The position numbers were made by a program, and so were the translations under genes. The notes under the pieces are model-generated. The model was not told where the DNA came from. It was given only the letters and a program-made list of their open reading frames with translations, and did no database searches. 64,000 nt of DNA from Entomortierella parvispora (lineage: Eukaryota > Mortierellomycota > Mortierellomycetes > Mortierellales > Mortierellaceae), in contig OY752146.1 in assembly GCA_963573315.1 (NCBI GenBank), positions 2,356,001-2,420,000 of the forward strand, read 5' to 3'. Shown piece after piece: positions 9,970-24,077 of the stretch. The number at the start of each line of letters is the position of its first letter. The first letter of the stretch is position 1.

Positions 9970-12027
9970 ATGACATCCTCAGAGCAGACCACTGTCTCCT
10001 CCAGCTGCCCTGTAGCTGTCTTCAAAGACACCCACTATCAAGTCACTATGGACAGGATCTATAGGGTCCATAGTGGCTTGGGGAACAAGTTGAGCATCCC
10101 TGCTTTGGCGATCGTAGGCGATCAGTCCACCGGCAAGTCGAGCGTTCTCGAGGCCATCACGAAACTACCTTTCCCACGAAGTGAAGGGGTGTGTACCCGT
10201 TACGCGATCCAAGTGAACATGCGATACAACCCAGACCTGGAAAACGACGTCTTGTACGCGAGAATCGATGGCGAAGAAGAGTTCAACATGCTTTACTCTA
10301 AAGGTTCCGGACCTTCGACGTTCCCTGAAGTGATTGAGAATGCCAACAAGTATCTTTTGAATGGCAAAATGCCTGTTTCCATGAAGGTCTTGGAGGTGAC
10401 CTTGTCGGGCCCTCATCAGTCACCTCTCACCTTGGTCGACCTCCCAGGTTATGTTCACACAGTCAGTGATAACGAAGATCAGAATCTCCCTACGGTCATT
10501 GAAGAGATCAATAGCCGCTATATCGCGGATCCACGTACCATCATCTTGGCGGTCATGCAAGCCAGCGTGGAATTCGAGAACTCAAAGATCCTCGGTGTGG
10601 CAAAGACGTTTGACCAGCAAGGCCAGCGCACTGTCCCGATCATCACCAAAGTGGACAAGATGGTCAGCTTTGACAAGTGGATGAATGTCATTCGTAACCA
10701 AAGCAAGAAGATGAAGCACGGTTACTTGGTGATGAGTAACCAACCCGAACTGCCCGGTGAGACGTACTCGTGGGAGACCTCCCGTCAAAGGGAACATGAG
10801 TTATTCTTCAAGCCGGGCAAATGGAGCGATATCGATGATAACCGCAAAGGCCGTCAGGCTGTCACCACCTTCTTGAGTGAGTTGCTCTTCCATCATATCT
10901 CCAACGAAATGCCGTCCTTCAAGGTCGATGTACGAAACTCGATCCAGGGTTTTAAAAAAGAGCTTGAAGCTTTGGGAACGGCGATTGCTGACAAGGAGAC
11001 TGCGTACAAGGCGGTCGCATCGGCCAACCTAGCGATTTTGAGGAAGGTCGACCGTTACCTAGTCGCCGATTACGACCCTCAATACATTGCCGCCTACTGG
11101 GAAAAGCCCGTCCCCACGTCCAGCGAGGAAACGGACGAGGATGGAAACACTTTTCTTGTCAAAGATGCCGACGATTCTCATTTCGTTCGCGCGGCCTTGC
11201 ATAGACTGTATCACAAATACCGTGCGACCATGATGGACCCTACTCTCCGCACAGTTTCTAGCGCAATGTTGGAACATCAGATCTCACTTTACAAGGGCAA
11301 CGAGCCCTCGGGCTTTGTCTCGTTCACGACTTTTAAAAACATTTACAATGGCCACTACCTCCCGGCCTGGAGAAAAGTCACGGACGCGTATGTGAGCAAG
11401 ATGCATGGTCTCTTCTCGGATGGTCTCCGTGGCCTCATTAAGCATTCAGCAGATGGCGCGACAGGTAGAGTCTTTACACGGATATTTAGCCAGTTCTCTC
11501 GACTCCAAGAGGAGGCCATCAAACTGGAGGTGAACAACATTTTCGAGGATGAACAGACACCGTTCACACTGAGCCGGCATTACATGGAGACTATCCACAA
11601 AGAACGTTCTAAACACTACCAGATCCCCCCTCTCCCAGCGGAGCAGTCCATCCTGTCTGCGGGTTCAAGTTCTGCTGGGAAGAATGTGGCAGGGTCCCCA
11701 CCTGGATCTCCACAGCCTCAAATCCCGGAGGGGGACTCTGAGCCGCCACAGACGACGAGCGATTGGAACGACTTGCTGACAAGAAAGGCTCTGGTCCCCT
11801 GTTTGATCGCCTACAACACGACGGCGCTGGAGCGTATCATTGACAAGGTGGTGATGCAAACTATTGAGCGCCATATGGTTCGAAAGATTGGCGACTACTT
11901 TGAAATGATTCAAAGGGTGACCGATGAGGACCTGGAATGCATGGTCGAGTCTGCCGCTGTCAAGGATCAACGCCAGCAGCTCCAGAACAAGATTGATGAG
12001 TATGAGAAACTTTTGGACGAGCTGTAA
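9970..12027 (+). CDS. Dynamin-family large GTPase (Mx/Vps1-like)
   Basis: Single exon, 685 residues from the ATG at 9970. The GTPase domain shows G1 GDQSTGKSS (about residues 50-58), the G2 threonine in GVCTRY, G3 DLPG (about 157) and G4 TKVD (about 226). A stalk/middle domain follows, then a C-terminal GTPase effector domain ending in a coiled coil (QQLQNKIDEYEKLLDEL). There is no PH domain and no proline-rich tail; a short Pro/Ser insert (about residues 560-595) occupies the place of the PH domain or loop. This layout fits Mx- or Vps1-type dynamins, which polymerise on membranes and use GTP to remodel them. G4 reads TKVD where classical dynamins have TKPD. The frame is open to 9865, but the TATA position argues against that start. 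AATAAA follows at 12138. Which membrane it acts on cannot be read from the sequence. Confidence 0.88.
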   Translation: MTSSEQTTVSSSCPVAVFKDTHYQVTMDRIYRVHSGLGNKLSIPALAIVGDQSTGKSSVLEAITKLPFPRSEGVCTRYAIQVNMRYNPDLENDVLYARIDGEEEFNMLYSKGSGPSTFPEVIENANKYLLNGKMPVSMKVLEVTLSGPHQSPLTLVDLPGYVHTVSDNEDQNLPTVIEEINSRYIADPRTIILAVMQASVEFENSKILGVAKTFDQQGQRTVPIITKVDKMVSFDKWMNVIRNQSKKMKHGYLVMSNQPELPGETYSWETSRQREHELFFKPGKWSDIDDNRKGRQAVTTFLSELLFHHISNEMPSFKVDVRNSIQGFKKELEALGTAIADKETAYKAVASANLAILRKVDRYLVADYDPQYIAAYWEKPVPTSSEETDEDGNTFLVKDADDSHFVRAALHRLYHKYRATMMDPTLRTVSSAMLEHQISLYKGNEPSGFVSFTTFKNIYNGHYLPAWRKVTDAYVSKMHGLFSDGLRGLIKHSADGATGRVFTRIFSQFSRLQEEAIKLEVNNIFEDEQTPFTLSRHYMETIHKERSKHYQIPPLPAEQSILSAGSSSAGKNVAGSPPGSPQPQIPEGDSEPPQTTSDWNDLLTRKALVPCLIAYNTTALERIIDKVVMQTIERHMVRKIGDYFEMIQRVTDEDLECMVESAAVKDQRQQLQNKIDEYEKLLDEL

Positions 12028-12137
12028 ATGAGTTCTCTCTCTCTCTCCCTCTCTCAGTGTCTTCTGTCTTCTATCAGTCCACTCCCTTTCAACTCCACTG
12101 ATATATCCATTCTTTCTTATCACTGTGTTCACTACCC

Positions 12138-12143
12138 AATAAA
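12138..12143 (+). terminator. Poly(A) signal, dynamin-like gene
   Basis: AATAAA 111 nt after the stop codon at 12027, followed by TTG-rich sequence. The region 12028-12348 separates two convergent genes and holds only 3' UTR sequence. Confidence 0.6.
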
Positions 12144-12348
12144 TTGTTTGTTGTCAATGTTTTGAGAGCGACAGGATTGTGAGGACACAAGCCAAGAAGT
12201 ATAGTATGTAGAGTTCCTTGTTGGCAAGGTTCTTATTTTATTTACATCGTTCTGTGAAGATAAGAGATCATGCATCGTCCTTATCTATATCTATCGCAGA
12301 CACAACTTCCAATTGATGGAAGTGGGGGGAGGAGGGCAGGCAAGACTT

Positions 12349-12633
12349 TTAGACATTGCGCTCGATATCTCCGAGGGCAGAGTTGCCATGTCCACGTGCC
12401 TCCATGGAGCGATCATTGGTGGCGCCTCCGACGGCCTTCTGAGCAGCTCCCTCGATGTTGTGGCCGACACCCTTGGCGTGGGTCTCGGCTTCCTGGGCGC
12501 GCTGGTTAGCCTGGGCTTGGGCCTTTTGGGAAGCTCCGGAGCCTTCAAGAGACTGGTTTCCAACGGCGTGGCCGACGGTTTCCTTGGCGCCACCGACGGC
12601 AGAGTTGTAAGTGTTGGAGAGACGATCGGTCAT
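12349..12633 (-). CDS. Small CsbD-like / stress-type hydrophilic protein
   Basis: Single exon, 94 residues, rich in Ala, Gly, Gln and Glu, with no membrane segment. The repeated pattern NSAVGGAKETVGHAVGN ... HNIEGAAQKAVGG resembles fungal CsbD-like and Hmp1-type (cruciform-DNA recognition) proteins, which are small amphipathic-helix proteins induced by stress or in resting cells. The start is the ATG at 12633; the frame is open further upstream but runs into the CA-repeat leader and a TATA box. TATAAATA is at 12737-12744 on the minus strand, about 104 bp from the ATG. This indicates a compact, probably strongly regulated promoter. The molecular function is not established for this family. Confidence 0.75.
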   Translation of the reverse strand: MTDRLSNTYNSAVGGAKETVGHAVGNQSLEGSGASQKAQAQANQRAQEAETHAKGVGHNIEGAAQKAVGGATNDRSMEARGHGNSALGDIERNV

Positions 12634-12673
12634 TTTGGAAAAAAGGTTGATTGCTTGTTGCTGGAGAGAGGAA

Positions 12674-12698
12674 TGTGTGTGTGTGTGTGTGTGTGTGT
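12674..12698 (-). repeat. (CA)12 microsatellite in the 5' leader of the CsbD-like gene
   Basis: GT repeat on the plus strand (CA on the transcript) lying between the TATA box (12737-12744) and the ATG (12633), so probably within the transcribed leader. Confidence 0.85.
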
Positions 12699-12736
12699 AG
12701 ATGAAGACGAAGGGGATTTCTGGGTAATGGGCCGGG

Positions 12737-12744
12737 TATTTATA
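12737..12744 (-). promoter_or_regulatory. TATA box of CsbD-like gene
   Basis: TATAAATA on the minus strand about 104 bp before the ATG at 12633. Confidence 0.65.
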
Positions 12745-13462
12745 CAAAAATATAACACCTCTCCATTGCGCCTGTCCTCCACCTCGTATGGAATAGACCC
12801 GTGATGGAATGGATCCGAGAAACTGTTTTTTCAAGGCTGACGAGTGGGGTTGAGGGCTTGGTGTGGAAGTGACGACAGTCAAGAGCCCCCAGAGGACAGG
12901 TCACCTCAATCTCTTCCAAAAAATGATGACGCGTGTATGATTCGCGTCGCTGAAACTTGAGACAATAATCTCGGAGCGCGCCCCTTCATCGGCCAGAAAA
13001 GGGGGGGGGGGGTTCAGATGAGAGCGACCAAGAAAGTGACGATAATGATGACGCAATTCCCGGATGTACTGAAAGCACAGCAAAGAAGGGAGTTAGGTAG
13101 TCGCGCACACTCGCTTCCACCATTCCATCCTAACTGACGTTGTGGGATCGGGGTCACCCAGATCTCCTTGGAGTTATCAGCGAATACTTTCACTCCCAAC
13201 AACTCTTGTGCGCCCTAGAGTCACCGTCATCATGACGAAAAAGTTCTCGGGTCGAGGTTCAATGAGCAAATTTTCCTTTTTAATAGTTGTCTACTTGAAT
13301 TGTTTCTTTTTGAATGTTGTCTTTTTACGTATCAAAACTATACAATCCTCCTTCAATACTGTGGACGCAGGGAACTGCGTGTACGTGTTAAGGAGGGGGA
13401 GGGAAGCCGAGCCATTAGTTCTCACACCCTGAATGGTTCTCAATCGCATTTTCCACAACTTG
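12745..13462. other. Intergenic, no gene seen
   Basis: Sequence upstream of the CsbD-like gene and downstream of the mucin-like receptor gene. It contains a G10 run (about 13004-13013) and no supported coding exon. Confidence 0.55.
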
Positions 13463-16111
<2,649 letters not shown>

Positions 16112-17559
16112 GGTTGTCGTTTGTCTCTTTCAAGGCTGTGGGAGGAGGTGAGGTGAGGAAAAGATGTGTGCAATGAACGGATTGTGCGAATCGCGAATGA
16201 GAAACAACAGAAATAAAAAGGCTCTCAGTCGTCAGATTTGCGCACAGGACAGGTGAGCAATGAATCAATGATTGAATGGATGAATGAGAATGCAAAAGAC
16301 GATGAATGAGTGGAGAAATGAATGCGATGCTGAGGGGAGAGAGAGAGAGGAAAAAAACAAAAAAAGAAAAATATGGGCAAAGACGTTGTTCCTTCTCATG
16401 CAACTGCACCTGCACAATCACACCGTTCCTTTTCATCGTGCCCCTGAGGCTTTTTTTCCATTTTTTTTTCAAACACACTTGCAGGGCCAGTAACCCAGAC
16501 TTTCTCCGGCGCTCTGCCATTCGGCCATTATGATTATCTCGTCCTCCTCCATACAGTGACAGTATGAGATTATGAGTACAGTTCACAGGTACCTCCCCGT
16601 CCTGGTGGCCCACCACACGTGTATTTTTAGCAATAAGCTGGGAACAGGGTCTCCCGATCCTCATGCAGACCGAAAGAGCCTAGAGGACACCTTGTCCATC
16701 GAGGTTATTTTTATTCTTTCTTTGTGTTCACGACCCCTGTGCTCAAAGGTGCCACTGCACAGCCTGCGCCACTCTTCGCCTTGTTATGTTCTCCTCCCTG
16801 GTCGCGACAATGCACAATGACCTCGCTCGCCTCTCATCAACAAGGTAAGCATGACCGGGACTTCAATTGTTGTCTCGGATTTTTTATTTGAGTCTCGGGG
16901 GTCAACAAGTGGGATCGGCAAATGTGGAGGGTGTCAACAATGGCTCATGTCACATCGCCTTGGGCCCAGAGGAGGCGCTGGCGCCGACTACATCAAGCAA
17001 ATTCCATCCACCAGGTTCCTCACATTGTGCCAAATATCACTCACCTTAGTAGCTCTGCTCAATTGATCAAGGAAAAACAAAGGGTGGCTGTCATCGATTC
17101 ATCTTCTGTGGGTCCATGCTTCTGGAATCAACGTCGTCTCTTCGTTTCTGTTGGTCCGCATCAATTATTTCTCTTTGTTTGCTGGCAATGAGCAGCCCGC
17201 AAAAAAAAAAAAGCACAGTGATTGTCGTTCGGTGTCTAGTTGAATAAGCTGGCTTGCCTGCTCTTGGCGAGGCATTGGGTCTGTCTAGTTGATCTGTAGT
17301 TTTGGGGTTGGGGGCTCAAGCGCCAAAGGAAGGTCGGCAAGGGTTCGCTTTGATATCGAATATCATCCGGGTTGGTTTTATTGTGGCATTGTAGCGAGTT
17401 TGCTGAGGTTGTTGTAGTTGAACAAGTTGTGTAGCAATTGGGTTGAATATTACAGTTGTAGCACATGAGGTCGTGATCTGGTTGGGTTCCACGTAGAGCT
17501 GCAAGATGAGATCGGTCGTTTTGACAGAGAAATCATTGCCATCATGACCATCTTTGTGT
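16112..17559. other. Intergenic, upstream of mucin-like gene
   Basis: About 1.45 kb between the start of the membrane-protein gene and the 3' end of the Tra2-like gene, both on the minus strand. No exon chain with good codon character was found on either strand. It should contain the promoter of the former and the 3' UTR of the latter. Confidence 0.55.
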
Positions 17560-19352
17560 CTAGTAACGGTCGTATCTCTCATCGTAACGCGATGGTGGGC
17601 GACGGTCATAGCCACCACGATCGTAAACTGGCCTATCTTCATATCCTCCACGGCCACCCATCTCGAAAGGGGCGGGTCTGTAATCACGAGGAGGACGGTC
17701 GTCGTATCTGGGTCTGGCACCTCCCATCCATCTACCACAGTCGAAAAAAAGAACAATATCAATCAAACCGCCACTGGCAACAAGGTAACGCTGATACATT
17801 CATTAATCACGCCTGACTTTAGATAAAGAGCCCTGGCAAGGTACCAATTGCAAAAGAGCATGTCGCAACCATAGCGTCGGCTCGACGGACGACAGGTTGT
17901 TTTTTTGCTCGATTGCCTTTGACAAATTGTTTCGAGTCCTACCTATCGTAATCATAGTCTCGATCATACCTGTCGTAGGGAGCAGGACGGCCATAGTCAC
18001 CTCCACGCATGGGAGGAGCACCTCTGTAGTCTCTGGGATCAGGTCCACGGGGATCGTAGCGAGGCTCGAATCTATCGGCGCGACGATCTCCTTCATCACG
18101 CGCAATGCCGAAACGGGTTTGCGTTAGTATCATGTGTTCAATAAGGCGAGAACAATGGGTTTCGCCAACGTGCATTAATCCCGATACCATAAGGGTAATA
18201 AGGCATACCCACGCCCCGCTCACGCTTAGGTGGGCCGCGGTATTGACCAGGAGTAGGGGTTCTGGCACGGCCGCGTCTGGCCTGAAAACATATGACAATA
18301 GGGAGACATTCTGTTAGGCACTGTCTACTGATGTGGCAAGTCCAGACACAGAGGCAGTAAACGACACAGCAACATACCATGCTGACGGACATGGCGCGTC
18401 CGTGGAGCTCGAATCCGCTCAAAACAGACATGGCGGCATCGGCATCCTCAGGGCGAACCATGGTCACAAAAGCGAAACCACGGGACTCGCGGGTGTGGGG
18501 GTCGTACATGATCTGGACTTTCTCGACCTAAAGTGGACAACAATGAATAGCGCAGCGGGGGGGGGTCAGTGAAAAGAAGGCAAGTAGGTCCGAAGAGCTT
18601 TTCTTTTGGACAGAGTGGGCATGGTGTTGTCCGGTGGTGGCCATAAGGCAGGAGAGTGCTGGTCAGAGTGGTGCCTGCAAGCATCATTTTAAAATCGGGG
18701 CGCGGAGAGTCCGGGACGTGGAGGCTCGCTGTTGAGGAGCATTGGCGCTGAAGGTGCCCTTTTTTTACGGTTCGGTTGTATCGGATTCTCACCTTGCCGT
18801 ATTTGCCAAACAGATCTTCGAGGTCGCCGACGTCGGTCTTCATGGAGAGGCCGTTGACAAAGAGGTTGTTGCCGGGGTTGACACTCTCATCGGTCTCGTT
18901 GGTGGGGTTGCTGTTGGGAGTTGAAGATAACAAAAAGAGTTGATTGGCGTCAGGAATGAGATAAGCTCTTGGATCCAGATTGATCAGATCAAGTGGTGAC
19001 CATGTGTCCATGTTTGCCGTCCATGGTTGTCCATCTGCCGGCAGACGAGGGGAGTCATCACCGTCGGAAACATGTCATCTTTGAGTATGGGCTTCGATGT
19101 CAAGCGCTGTCTTGAACGGGAAACAATAGAGTAGCGGCTCGGAGACACGTCATTGAGGCCGGCAGAGGGAAAGGCGGGCGGGGGGCAGTGTGGCATGGAT
19201 GTCCCGGAGATAGAGGAAAACACAGGCAGGGAGACATACCTTGCACGGGCGGGCGAACGGCTTCTTGGGCGAGGAGAGCGCGATCTGGAGGTGGAGGAGC
19301 TCTTGGCACGGCGGTGCTCCGACTTTGTGGCGCTGTAGTCCTGCTCGCTCAT
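17560..19352 (-). CDS. Transformer-2-like SR splicing factor (RRM protein)
   Basis: Six exons: 19352-19240, 18910-18793, 18527-18378, 18281-18209, 18090-17943 and 17731-17560, giving 257 residues; phases agree throughout. The N-terminus is a short RS segment (SRSRSPRPRSRSPARA). One RNA-recognition motif follows, with RNP2 LFVNGL and RNP1 RGFAFVTM. A GRARTPTPGQYRG linker comes next; this Pro/Thr-rich linker after the RRM is typical of Tra2. The C-terminus is rich in Arg, Tyr, Asp and Gly (repeated YDR/DRY units), replacing the second RS domain. Tra2 proteins bind exonic enhancers and promote exon inclusion. The acceptor chosen for exon 5 (18092-18091) follows a good branch site (TACTAAC) about 30 nt upstream. 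The closest alternative is another SR-type RRM protein. Confidence 0.85.
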
Positions 19353-19776
19353 GGTGGATGGATTAGTTGAAAGGAAGAGGGAAGGGGATGGAGAGAGAGA
19401 AAGAGAGAAAGAGAGAAAGAGAGAGGAAACAAAAGAGATGGCAAAAAAACAACGAGAGGCGATGGCTGTGAAAGATCAATCTTTCAAACACAGAAGAAAA
19501 AAAAAAGGAGGCGAAAGGGGTGTGCTGGATTGGGGTGTGTGTGTGTGCGTGTGCGTGTGCGGGCTGCTGCAGGCAGAAGGAAAGGCAAAGCAAAAAAAAA
19601 AAAAAAAAAGTATGTACTCACGTGAGGTCATTTCAGTCTCTCGGCCCCTTAAACCAACATCCACAGTCACTAATCTCGTTGCCGTGTAAACACCTCAGGG
19701 ACACCTCGACTTCAATGTCATTCATTCATTCCGTCCGTCCGTCAGCCCGTCGCCATCGAATCAACCTCCCATCACA
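19353..19776. other. Divergent promoter region (Tra2-like / mL40)
   Basis: 424 bp between two divergent genes, holding GA repeats (about 19383-19427), a GT/GC-rich repeat (about 19536-19560) and an A18 run (19592-19609). No gene seen. Confidence 0.65.
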
Positions 19777-20229
19777 ATGTCCAGTCCATTTATCCGCACA
19801 ACTGCCATCGCCGCCAGCCGTACATTGATGCGTGCCGGCGGTCGTCCTGCCGGCATGAAGAAGGGAGGCACCTCCCTGAACGGCGACGCTCGTAACGACC
19901 TCATCAAGAAGGTCCTCTTTGACGCCCCCCCTCGCCCCCCCGTTCGCATGACCACAGAGGATATGACCCGCCACGAGACCATCGAGAGAGCCTGGAAGTT
20001 GGTCCGTCAACAACGCAAGCAGGAGCAGACCGACGCCCTGAAGAGGAAATTCGAGATGATGCGCAAGGCCAATGCTGAGCTTGAGGCCACGAGTCCCCAG
20101 CTGTTCAAGCACTCCCAGACGAAGGAGAGGAATGCCGTCTTCCCTAGACAACTCAGAACTTTGACCGATACCCCACCAAAACAGATCTGGAACTATCGGG
20201 AAGCTGCTGTTGCCACCCCCAAGGCATGA
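19777..20229 (+). CDS. Mitochondrial large ribosomal subunit protein mL40
   Basis: Single exon, 150 residues. The basic N-terminus (SSPFIRTTAIAASRTLMRAGGR) is a likely mitochondrial presequence. The core helix with IERAWKLVRQQRKQEQTDAL, then KRKFEMMRKANAELE and SPQLF, matches mL40 proteins (yeast MRPL28 family), which sit in the mitoribosome large subunit. Length fits the family. The gene is divergent from the Tra2-like gene and convergent with the phospholipase gene; stops lie about 310 bp apart (20230-20537, no gene). Confidence 0.8.
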   Translation: MSSPFIRTTAIAASRTLMRAGGRPAGMKKGGTSLNGDARNDLIKKVLFDAPPRPPVRMTTEDMTRHETIERAWKLVRQQRKQEQTDALKRKFEMMRKANAELEATSPQLFKHSQTKERNAVFPRQLRTLTDTPPKQIWNYREAAVATPKA

Positions 20230-20537
20230 TCGGATTTTTCTTGATGGTATAGTCACCACCAAAAGATATCAGGAATTCAAAAGTAACCCATCGGATCGGA
20301 GGATCTCATAGAGGGATGACAAGGGACGCAAAACGCATCGGATCGAACGCATTTATATTAAATCAATTGTACACCACCTTAACGACTATCAATGCTGCCG
20401 GGCGAGCTGAAATCAAGACGTTATCGGAGCAAATTCGAGAAGGATACAGATGGAATCTGGGTCATATACGAATTTTATGGGTACAGTTGTATCTTGTAGC
20501 GGGTGGTGATCATTATGAAGTGGAAGGGACGTTGCTT

Positions 20538-23500
20538 CTATTGTTTTGGCGGGGGTGATTTCGGCGACTCTGGGCTGTGTTTGCGATTTCTTCGTTCTTG
20601 TTTCTCTCGCTCTAAACGAGCATGCTTTTTCCGAAGCCATGTTTCCTTGAGGACCTTCCGGACATCCTCAAGACCCTTACTGAAATTCTTTTCACCAAGG
20701 CCAGCCAACAACTCGACTTGATCTTCTTTGATCTCAAAGTTAAAAGTTGAGCAAAACGGATCGGTGCCTGGATTGAATTCCTTCTTGTACTCTGGATTGG
20801 GGATCAGAGGGAAATAGATCAAGGTGATTGGATGCACATCGCCATCTTTGCTGGAAGTGTTTGCTTTGGAGTGACTGGGCGGAGGAGTGAGCTTGTCAGG
20901 TAAATCGATATGATCGGCTTCTCGATCGTCGGCCGCGATACCGTGAAAGACTTCAACAAGGGTCATTTTACGAGGAGGGCCTCCTTCTTGCTTCTCCAGT
21001 TGCTCTGCCCGAGTTTTCGAAATAGGAGGCCACCTTTTAATGCCTCTGCGTTTGACATATTCATCTATCTCACTTTTGCGGTTAGTGAAGTAGCTCTTCC
21101 AATAAGGAGAAGCAGTATGTGGGTATTCAAGAGTTGTAACATACCTGTCTTTTCAAACCAAGGAACGCTCTCAATGTCAGCACTGCTGTCAAACGCCAAA
21201 ATGACATCAACATTGCGACCTGGTCGAAGCAAGGGATAGAGAGGGAGGTTGTTGTCCATTCCTGCGTCGTTCAAATAAATGTTCTTTCTCTGAGAGAAAA
21301 ACTCTGCCTCTGGTTCGGGGTTGGGCAATTTGTAAATCGGATTGGGGAAGCACGAGGGAGAGAGTGGATGGATCAGGCCCATTCCGTCCAAATACTACAT
21401 AATATTGAAGAATGTCAGTAATGAAAGTTCAAAGAAGCGAGGTTAACATGGAAGCTTTGCAGATTGATTCGTACATTACCTCTTTGATATAAGAATCCAT
21501 AGAGTCGGACATGGCTTTGTTGAGAAGAGGTCGCACTTCCTTGTAATAATCGGCCAGCGTTGCAGTGAAAGCCGATCCAAATGTTCCCAACAGGATTGCC
21601 AAGTTTGTCTCTGGTATTCTTTCAACGCTCTTGCCCTCCACAAACCGCCTTCCAAAGGCCCAAGTGGGAATCCAGGCTAGAAACGATTACACCGATCCAA
21701 AGTGTCAGCTGGCGGGTTATAAAGTCACAGTGGCCCGCAAAAACACATCACACATACCTGACGTCTCCTCGCTTCCAAACTCGTAGGGTGTCATTTCAAA
21801 CCATTGGTAGTAATGGGTATCGTCGTCGTCTTCGTTTGCAATGGCATCATTAACTACGAGTTCACCATCATGTTTGGCCTCTGGAGAAGTTCCTGGAAGA
21901 ACATGTGATACGGCAGTGTAAATCGGTAGAGGCTGGTCGCCATAGTTGGTCCAGCGACTCTGTTGTGAGAGTTTAAAGTCAAGGGGATCAACCCATTCTC
22001 CATCGTCACCATCTCTCTCGCGATGTATTAGAAGTCTCGACGCCAAAACTGTACCGAAAGCATCCACCAGAGTCAGAACACGGTTCTTACTGTACTTTTG
22101 AACAACTCCCTCTAGAATCAATTGTGCCGCTCCTGGGTTGGTCAACATGGTGTCGATAAAGGATGGATAATGGGCAATGGGAGTGTTCAACGACTGTTTG
22201 AAATGCGCCATGGTTTTTGTGAAGGATCTTTGACCCAGAGTTAAATATTGGGCAATCATCCAGCAGCTGCCCGAAACTCCTGCCATGTACATGGTGCAGT
22301 CAAATAGTCCTGACTTCTTTGCGGCAGTCATGTAGCCGAGGGAAGAGATCATTGCTCGGTAACCACCACCACTGAGAAGGCAAAAGAAATGTTATTAGTG
22401 GCTGCGTCATATTGATGACAGCACTGAATGTAATACGTCCGTACCTTCCAGCAAAGGCTATGATAGGAATGTCGCTCTCCTGTATGTCAGACTCCTTGAC
22501 TCCAATGAATTTTGCAAACGCCTTCTTCATCTTTTTCTTGCGCGCGATCTGGAATGCGGCTTCCTGAGGGCAGAGACTGTTTCCTGTTCTGAATGGGCCG
22601 ACAATGGTAAGAGAGTAAGCGATGCAGTCACACACAAAGGGGGATCCCATCGTATTCGTGGTATCAACTGCCATGTCACTACACTGAAAGATGTTTACCT
22701 GACTGATGCATCAAGCTGGATCTCTGGGTTTTTGTTGCAGTCAGACATGTTGGCGACGATAGACTGGTAGAGCGACCCGTCTCCAAGTTGTAATTCCTTG
22801 CGGATGGTATCAACAGCAGTAAAGTAGTCGGCCAAAGTAGGTACACGTCCCTTGATCTCTTCACCAATCTTTTCGCCCAGACTGTGGACTTTATCCATGA
22901 TATCGTCCATGGAGAGGGTTGGCATTTTCGGTATGGGGATCGAAGGCAGCGATCCTGGAAGCTTAATTTTATCGCCATCTTCGGTTGCAGCGTCCTTTCC
23001 TGAGCCTTTACTCTTTTGATCCTCTCCGCCCTCCTGCGTGGAAGGTGGTTCAGTTTTCATCTCCAGTACTGGTGCCTTTGGGTGCTTGGGATCTTCACAG
23101 GCTGCAGCCTTGGAGTTACTTGGCATCAGAATAGCAGAGCAGACACTGAACAAAATAACTGCAGAGGATTTCAGGTCTGACCATCGCGTCTCTACAAAAT
23201 GAGAGAGAGAGATGGGTCGGTCAGTTCAAAGGAGGGTTTCAAGTAAACAAAAGTTGTGGAATAATGCGGGACAGAGCATCCACGCGCATACAACAGGAAC
23301 GTGGATCGGATCGTGGAAAATTACCGTTTGGTTGTGGTTGATTATCGTCGCTCTTGTTTCCCCTGCTATTATTCCCGTGATTTTGATTGCTGTTGCCTCT
23401 TGAAGTGGAGGAGGAGAAGGGACTGTAGCGCTGGTGCTCTTTTGCAATTGGGAGGAGAAGCGGACGCCAGGGTCCTGAACTAGGAGTCAAGAGGGCAAAA

Positions 23501-23574
23501 CTTGCGCGGTTCGGACCAAGACGCCAATGAGACGCGGCGGGCCGATGCAGCTTTGAGAAGAGAAGTGGGGCCAT
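20538..23574 (-). CDS. cPLA2-type phospholipase with N-terminal mitochondrial-style leader
   Basis: Seven exons: 23574-23325, 23191-22699, 22588-22445, 22371-21758, 21676-21480, 21394-21145 and 21064-20538, giving 824 residues; phases agree at every junction. The catalytic domain has the oxyanion-hole motif SGGGYRAM, the nucleophile in GVSGSCW (GxSxG) and the catalytic Asp in NDAGMDNNLPL, all hallmarks of cytosolic PLA2 / fungal lysophospholipase (PLA2_B) enzymes that cleave fatty acids from glycerophospholipids. There is no C2 domain. The first 80 residues are rich in Arg, Ser, Pro and Leu with no acidic residue before about 45, and are followed by one hydrophobic helix (SSAVILFSVCSAILM, about residues 92-106). 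This looks like a presequence plus inner-membrane anchor. The C-terminus ends in a basic/Glu-rich helix and a Pro/Ser/Lys tail. Location in mitochondria is inference. Confidence 0.85.
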
Positions 23575-24077
23575 GGAGAGCAGACGGGAGGGTGGCTGCA
23601 GTCGTTGATGGAGTCAGTCCGGCTTTGGTAGGTGATTCAACACGGGGCTAGCTGGCTTGCATGAGATGTCTGTTTGCTGAGCTGAGGGCAGAAGAAAAAG
23701 AGAGGAATGTTGGGCCAAGGGAACAACGGCCGTGAAGGGGGAGCGAATGACCGCCCGCACGTGACGACTGGGCACAGTCTGCAGATGGCAGATGCAGAGT
23801 GTGCAGCAGAGGGCACACTGTCTGTCTGTGTCTGCAGTGTTGGAACCCACTTGGCAATTTTTATTTTTTTATTTTTCTCCTTGCTGATCTGTCCTCTTGC
23901 ACTCTCTCTCTCTCTTTTCTCTTTCATTCCTCACACGACCTGACATCGACCCCATCGACCTCGTCTGTTTGCTCCCCTCCCCCCTCCCCTTGCTGATCTG
24001 CTCTTCCCTTGCGCGCATTCGCCCCTTCTTACCCTGAAAGAAGCATTCGTTCTCTCTGCCCTCCTGGAGATCAATTA
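23575..24077. other. Divergent promoter region (phospholipase / P5B ATPase)
   Basis: 503 bp between two divergent starts. Pyrimidine-rich leader sequence (CTCTCTCT, CCCCTCCCCCC) precedes the ATPase ATG. No gene seen. Confidence 0.6.
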
